DNA of 8,569 bases from an uncultured Bacillaceae bacterium (GTDB lineage: Bacteria > Bacillota > Bacilli > Bacillales > Amphibacillaceae): contig CALAMD010000010.1 in the NCBI GenBank assembly GCA_937925695.1, forward strand, positions 1 through 8,569. Direction: 5' to 3'. This document shows positions 5,512 to 8,569 of this stretch, in pieces. Under the pieces are notes generated by a model, which ran no database searches, was not told where the DNA came from, and saw nothing but the letters and a program-made list of their open reading frames with translations. Made by a program: the position numbers and the translations under genes. The stretch's first letter is position 1; each line of letters starts with the position of its first letter.

Positions 5512-6228
5512 TTATGAACGTAGTGATTGACAATATGCATATTCTTTTTCCGTTAACTCCCTTACCGCGCCTTGCGGTAACGATTCATCTAAAACAATTT
5601 CTCCCATACGGATCCTTTTTAAATAGATCACCTTTTTCCCAAGTGCCAAAAACATCCGCTTCACTTGATGAAATTTCCCTTCCGTAATCGTTAATTCTAC
5701 TTCAGAGATTTCAGCAGATTTTAGGACTTGCAATTGGGCAGGTTTCGTTTCATATCCATCATCTAACGTGATCCCTCTTTGAAATTGTTCAATATGTGTT
5801 GAGGTTATCTGACCAGTTATTTTGGCAAAATATGTTTTTTCAATCCCCTTTTTTGGTGACGTGAGTTGATGGGCTAGTTGACCATCATTGGTAATGAGTA
5901 ATAATCCAACCGTATCTTTATCTAATCGACCAACAGGAAACGGATCAAATAATTGATATTCATATGGTAATAAATCAATGACCGTGTTTTCAAAAGCATC
6001 TTTCGTAGCTGAAACATATTCTGGTGGCTTATTCATCATTAAATAAATATATTTTTGATAAGTTACCGTTTCATCGTTTACTTGTACGACATCATGTTCG
6101 TGGTTAATATGTTTGGTTTGATCACGGATGACTTCACCGTTTACCGTCACATATCCTTTTTTAATCATTTTTCTTACGTCTTTTCGACTACCAAATCCCA
6201 TATTGGCTAACATTTTATCTAGCCGCAT
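5512..6228 (-). CDS. ytzG: RsuA/RluB-family 16S rRNA pseudouridine synthase, YtzG
   Basis: The 238-residue protein begins with an S4 RNA-binding domain (MRLDKMLANMGFGSRKDVRK, continuing to VTVNG near residue 31). The pseudouridine synthase core follows: MMNKPPEYVSATKD (64-77), PVGRLDKDTVGLLL (98-111) holding catalytic D103, and EGKFHQVKRMF (183-193). The arrangement and length are those of RsuA, which converts U516 of 16S rRNA (E. coli numbering) to pseudouridine, so that target is the likeliest but is inferred. The start is ATG at 6228 with AGGAGG 6 to 7 bases upstream. A longer reading from 6291 would overlap ytgP by 53 bases. It follows ytgP by 10 bases, with its ribosome binding site against the ytgP stop, so it is cotranscribed. 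Confidence 0.88.
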   Translation of the reverse strand: MRLDKMLANMGFGSRKDVRKMIKKGYVTVNGEVIRDQTKHINHEHDVVQVNDETVTYQKYIYLMMNKPPEYVSATKDAFENTVIDLLPYEYQLFDPFPVGRLDKDTVGLLLITNDGQLAHQLTSPKKGIEKTYFAKITGQITSTHIEQFQRGITLDDGYETKPAQLQVLKSAEISEVELTITEGKFHQVKRMFLALGKKVIYLKRIRMGEIVLDESLPQGAVRELTEKEYAYCQSLRS

Positions 6229-6238
6229 ATTGTTCCTC

Positions 6239-7864
6239 CTAAATCTTGCGAATAAATCGTTCGAGACCTTTAACCCGATCCCCAAAAACATGCTCGAGTA
6301 ATGTTGATTGGTAAGCTAACCATAGGTAGACACCACCACCAATACCGACCCCAATGATCACCATGATGACAGCAGCAAACCGACTTTCTAAGTACGGTAA
6401 AAACAGACCACATACCGTTTTTAGTCCCCAAATAACGAGGCACATGATGGCGGTTAAAATGATGACTAGCATGGATCGTTTTCGAACCTGTCGGAATGAA
6501 AAATTAATACTTTTTCTTATCCTTGTTAAATTTAATACTACTGCTGTTCCCGCCGCAAGGGCTGTTCCAAAGATTGCACCTTTAGCACCGAACATATAAA
6601 TCAATTGTATATTCAATAAAATTTTTGCTAATAATCCTGCCCCTAAACTAATCACAGCAAACCGTTGTTGATTAATACCCTGTAAAATAGATGATGATAC
6701 TGTAAATAGAGCAAATAATAATGATACGGGTGCATACCATGCCATTAAAGTTGAGGTAATTTCTATATCGCCTAATCCATAGAGTGCCCCATAGATAACA
6801 TCTGATAACATTATCAAACCGGCAAAAGCTGGCACAACCAACACTAAAACAATTTGCAAGGCTTGATTAATTTGTTGATGCAATAAATCCAGCTTGTTCT
6901 TCGTAAACGAGGAAGTTAATGCTGGCAAAATAGCTAATGAAAGTCCTGTTGCGATCGTAACAGGAATGATAATTAACTTATGCCCATAAAAGTTAATCGT
7001 CGCAAAGGACAACTCCCAAAGGTCTCCTTGACCAATTGCTACCATAGCTCTTTTAAAGGTGAACTGGTCAGTTAACTGGTATAGAGGTGTTGCTAATCCG
7101 ACTAAAATAAACGCACCAGCATAACTAAATAACTCAATAAACAACTCCTTTAAAGGAGCATCATGGACAAAGGTTTGACTTTGAACTAATTGCTGAATAT
7201 TTCGCTTACGTCTTTGCCAATACATAAACAAAACGGCACAGGAAGCTAATGCGCCAACAAAAGCAGCAAAAGTAGCAAAGCCAACTGCTGTCGCGATCGT
7301 ACCATTGTAAATTTTCATGACGACAAAGGCTGATACGAGTAAAAAGACTATCCTTACAATTTGCTCCATAACTTGCGAAATTGCTGTAGGTCCCATTGAC
7401 TGATAACCTTGAAAAAATCCCCGGACGATACTCATACTAGGTATTATTAACAAGGCAAAACTGACCATTCTTAAGACCATTTTAACTTCTGCGATCGTAA
7501 TACCACTATTATCATCACTTTTTAACATCATTGTTGCTAATGTTTCGGCACCAAAAAAGAGAAATAGAAAAGCTAATAGGCCAGTGAACGCCATTAAGAT
7601 CATGCCAGCCCGAAATACCCTAATCCCTGTACGATAATCCTGCAATGAATTATATTTAGAAACAAATTTAGATACGGCTAATGGAACGCCAATCGTTGAG
7701 AAGGTGATTAATATATTATACGGTGTATATGCAAAAGCATATAAAGTACCACCTTTTTCTCCAACTAATTCATTAAAAGGAATAACATAAATCATTCCTA
7801 GAAATTTAGATAAAAATGTTGCTCCTGTCAGCAACAACGTTCCCCTAACGATTTTATTTGACAT
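6239..7864 (-). CDS. ytgP: MOP/MATE-type polysaccharide exporter, YtgP (MurJ-type lipid II flippase)
   Basis: The 541-residue membrane protein is composed of about 14 hydrophobic helices. Clear ones lie near residues 10-30, 45-62, 85-106, 129-148, 168-185, 192-214, 246-262, 335-355, 375-393, 405-424, 428-446, 464-482 and 497-517. Family landmarks are the N-terminal GATFLSKFLGM (14-24), RGFFQGYQSMGPT (148-160) and ILQGINQQR (393-401). It belongs to the polysaccharide transport branch of the MOP superfamily. In B. subtilis YtgP was identified as the MurJ-type flippase that moves lipid II to the outer face of the membrane for peptidoglycan synthesis. SpoVB and YkvU are paralogues; synteny with ytzG favours YtgP. 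ATG at 7864 is preceded by AGGTGA 5 bases upstream. It is the first gene of the leftward operon that ends with a lipid kinase. Confidence 0.88.
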   Translation of the reverse strand: MSNKIVRGTLLLTGATFLSKFLGMIYVIPFNELVGEKGGTLYAFAYTPYNILITFSTIGVPLAVSKFVSKYNSLQDYRTGIRVFRAGMILMAFTGLLAFLFLFFGAETLATMMLKSDDNSGITIAEVKMVLRMVSFALLIIPSMSIVRGFFQGYQSMGPTAISQVMEQIVRIVFLLVSAFVVMKIYNGTIATAVGFATFAAFVGALASCAVLFMYWQRRKRNIQQLVQSQTFVHDAPLKELFIELFSYAGAFILVGLATPLYQLTDQFTFKRAMVAIGQGDLWELSFATINFYGHKLIIIPVTIATGLSLAILPALTSSFTKNKLDLLHQQINQALQIVLVLVVPAFAGLIMLSDVIYGALYGLGDIEITSTLMAWYAPVSLLFALFTVSSSILQGINQQRFAVISLGAGLLAKILLNIQLIYMFGAKGAIFGTALAAGTAVVLNLTRIRKSINFSFRQVRKRSMLVIILTAIMCLVIWGLKTVCGLFLPYLESRFAAVIMVIIGVGIGGGVYLWLAYQSTLLEHVFGDRVKGLERFIRKI

Positions 7865-7900
7865 GTTTTCACCTGCGTCTACAAAAGTTTTCCTCTTGCT

Positions 7901-7931
7901 ATTTTATCACATATATTTATAAAGAAGTTAA
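7901..7931 (-). promoter_or_regulatory. Possible sigma-A promoter of the ytgP operon
   Basis: On the minus strand TTAACT (7931-7926) is 17 bases from GATAAA (7908-7903), or 19 from TAAAAT (7906-7901). The region is AT-rich and starts about 40 bases upstream of the ytgP start codon. The -35 sits in the loop of a small inverted repeat, TAAAGA (7920-7925) and TCTTTA (7932-7937). The call rests on consensus matching only. Confidence 0.4.
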
Positions 7932-8037
7932 TCTTTAAAAATTATGTTCATATTCACGCCTTGATGATTTCTGTTTACCCTTTTTTTAAGACTTTGCAAC
8001 AGTGTTCCAACTTCGTCTATTTCCACAAAAGATAGGT

Positions 8038-8067
8038 TTGGCAGATGATTCCTTGTATGAATATACG
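8038..8067 (+). promoter_or_regulatory. Possible promoter of the 50-residue gene
   Basis: TTGGCA (8038-8043) is followed after 18 bases by TATACG (8062-8067). The -35 is good and the -10 moderate. Just downstream is a perfect 7-bp inverted repeat, TTTTAGA (8069-8075) and TCTAAAA (8080-8086), with a 4-base loop. It would lie at the start of the transcript and could be an operator or an mRNA hairpin. Confidence 0.35.
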
Positions 8068-8116
8068 CTTTTAGAACAATCTAAAACTGTCTGCTAGTTA
8101 AGAAAGGATGGATGTC

Positions 8117-8269
8117 ATGCAAAAAAAGTGGTTACCGATATTAGCTTCTATTGGTGTAGGTGCAGCAGCATATTATACCATTTCGAGAAATAACCACTCT
8201 GTCAGACAGACAATGCAAAAAGTACTTCCGTTCGTTTCGCAAATGAATGTTGGTGGAAACTCACAGTAG
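8117..8269 (+). CDS. Small membrane-anchored protein of 50 residues, YrzQ/DUF3918-like
   Basis: The frame reads MQKKWLPILASIGVGAAAYY at its start and ends with VGGNSQ. AGAAAGG sits 9 bases before the ATG at 8117; an in-frame ATG at 8108 abuts that site and is unlikely. Two lysines precede one hydrophobic, glycine/alanine-rich helix at residues 5-20, followed by a basic amphipathic tail (SVRQTMQKVLPFVSQM). That layout suggests a single-span membrane protein with the positive residues inside. It recalls the tiny DUF3918/YrzQ-type proteins of bacilli, whose role is unknown, but the resemblance is loose. It has a plausible promoter, a ribosome binding site and its own terminator, so it is very likely expressed. 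It is divergent from ytgP. Confidence 0.7.
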   Translation: MQKKWLPILASIGVGAAAYYTISRNNHSVRQTMQKVLPFVSQMNVGGNSQ

Positions 8270-8288
8270 TTCCCTAAATAAAAGAGCT

Positions 8289-8338
8289 AACAGACAAGAA
8301 AAAAGCGTGCCTTTGCACGCTTTTTTCTAATATCTGTT
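8289..8338 (+). terminator. Strong stem-loop terminator after the 50-residue gene
   Basis: GCGTGC (8305-8310) and GCACGC (8315-8320) form a perfect stem around CTTT. It is extended by A6/T6 flanks (GAAAAAA to TTTTTTC), with an outer AACAGA (8289-8294) and TCTGTT (8333-8338) pairing. Symmetric A and T tracts make it able to act in both directions. Confidence 0.9.
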
Positions 8339-8350
8339 GGTTATACATAA

Positions 8351-8389
8351 AAAAGGTTGATATACATCATAAGTGTATACCAACCTTTT
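8351..8389 (-). terminator. Second stem-loop, probably a terminator for a leftward transcript from the right
   Basis: AAAAGGTTG (8351-8359) pairs with CAACCTTTT (8381-8389) and TATACA (8361-8366) with TGTATA (8374-8379), with one A-C mismatch and a 7-base loop. The minus strand leaves the stem into TTTTTTATG, a better T-run than the plus strand's TTTTATAT. It may therefore stop leftward transcription from beyond the window, or serve as a backup for the preceding terminator. Confidence 0.6.
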
Positions 8390-8569
8390 ATATAAAAGGC
8401 AGTTAGATCCTAAACCAGTTATGTGGTTCAGGATGAGAGAGAATAATGGTTGTCATTCATTCATTCCAAAAACAAATTACAAATTATTCTCTCTACACTA
8501 ACTAGCCTGGTGCCGTTGTACCCTCAAAACTAAATAAGAGTTGAATCAACTTTTTCATCAAGTAAATAA
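8390..8569. other. Non-coding right edge with hairpins and a boxA-like motif; possible start of an rRNA/tRNA operon leader
   Basis: No open frame of note is present. There are two stem-loops: ATCCT-A-AACCA (8407-8417) with TGGTT-C-AGGAT (8424-8434), and a perfect 12-bp pair AGAGAGAATAAT (8436-8447) with ATTATTCTCTCT (8483-8494) around a 35-base loop that contains three CATT units. At 8517-8531, TGTACCCTCAAAACT followed by AAATAAG resembles the TGTTCTTTGAAAACT boxA-type sequence of Bacillus rRNA leaders (11 of 15 positions by eye). This suggests a stable-RNA operon to the right, but no RNA gene is inside the window. Confidence 0.3.

Noticed and set aside
5495..5533. N-terminal extension of ytlP from TTG at 5533
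   Set aside because: ATG at 5494 has the ribosome binding site and begins with the family's usual N-terminal motif.
6229..6291. N-terminal extension of ytzG into ytgP
   Set aside because: The S4 domain begins at the ATG at 6228, directly behind AGGAGG.
6354..6599. Rightward open frame of 81 codons
   Set aside because: It is antisense to the membrane segments of ytgP.

Overview
The window looks like core chromosome of a low-GC, Gram-positive Bacillaceae organism (Bacillus/Oceanobacillus/Virgibacillus type). The basis is AT-rich DNA, strong AGGAGG-type ribosome binding sites, intrinsic terminators, and a gene set I recognise from the yt region of Bacillus subtilis (ytgP, ytzG, ytlP, ytlQ, ytlR, ytzH, ytzB, ytoP). 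I cannot name the species.

Layout. (1) 1-2068, leftward: a DUF84 non-canonical purine NTP phosphatase (143-661) follows an M42 metallo-aminopeptidase, ytoP (921-1985). Between them, 662-920 is a non-coding spacer with internal degenerate repeats. A terminator at 64-116 closes the unit. A second terminator-like hairpin lies in the 5' leader of ytoP, on the same strand. (2) 2086-2670, rightward: ytzB, a small membrane-anchored PepSY-like protein, ends in a long hairpin terminator. (3) 2753-3046, rightward: ytzH, a small protein of unknown function, converges on the next operon with only 12 bases between stop codons. (4) 7864 down to 3059, leftward: a compact operon ytgP-ytzG-ytlP-ytlQ-ytlR, where every junction is a short gap or a small overlap. 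It encodes a lipid II flippase-type MOP exporter, an RsuA-type rRNA pseudouridine synthase, a 2H RNA phosphodiesterase, an uncharacterised YtlQ protein and a diacylglycerol-kinase-family lipid kinase. (5) 8117-8269, rightward: a 50-residue membrane-anchored small protein followed by two stem-loop terminators. The last 180 bases have no gene. They hold stem-loops and a boxA-like motif resembling rRNA/tRNA operon leaders.

Functionally this is housekeeping: cell-envelope lipid traffic (ytgP, ytlR), RNA modification and processing (ytzG, ytlP), peptide turnover (ytoP) and nucleotide-pool cleaning (DUF84). I see no mobile element genes, CRISPR array, toxin-antitoxin pair, defence cluster or biosynthetic cluster. 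I do not think the window contains a new multi-gene system. The points worth checking are mostly regulatory or intergenic: the repeat-bearing spacer, the ytoP leader hairpin, the odd start of ytlQ, and a missing metal-site motif in the lipid kinase.
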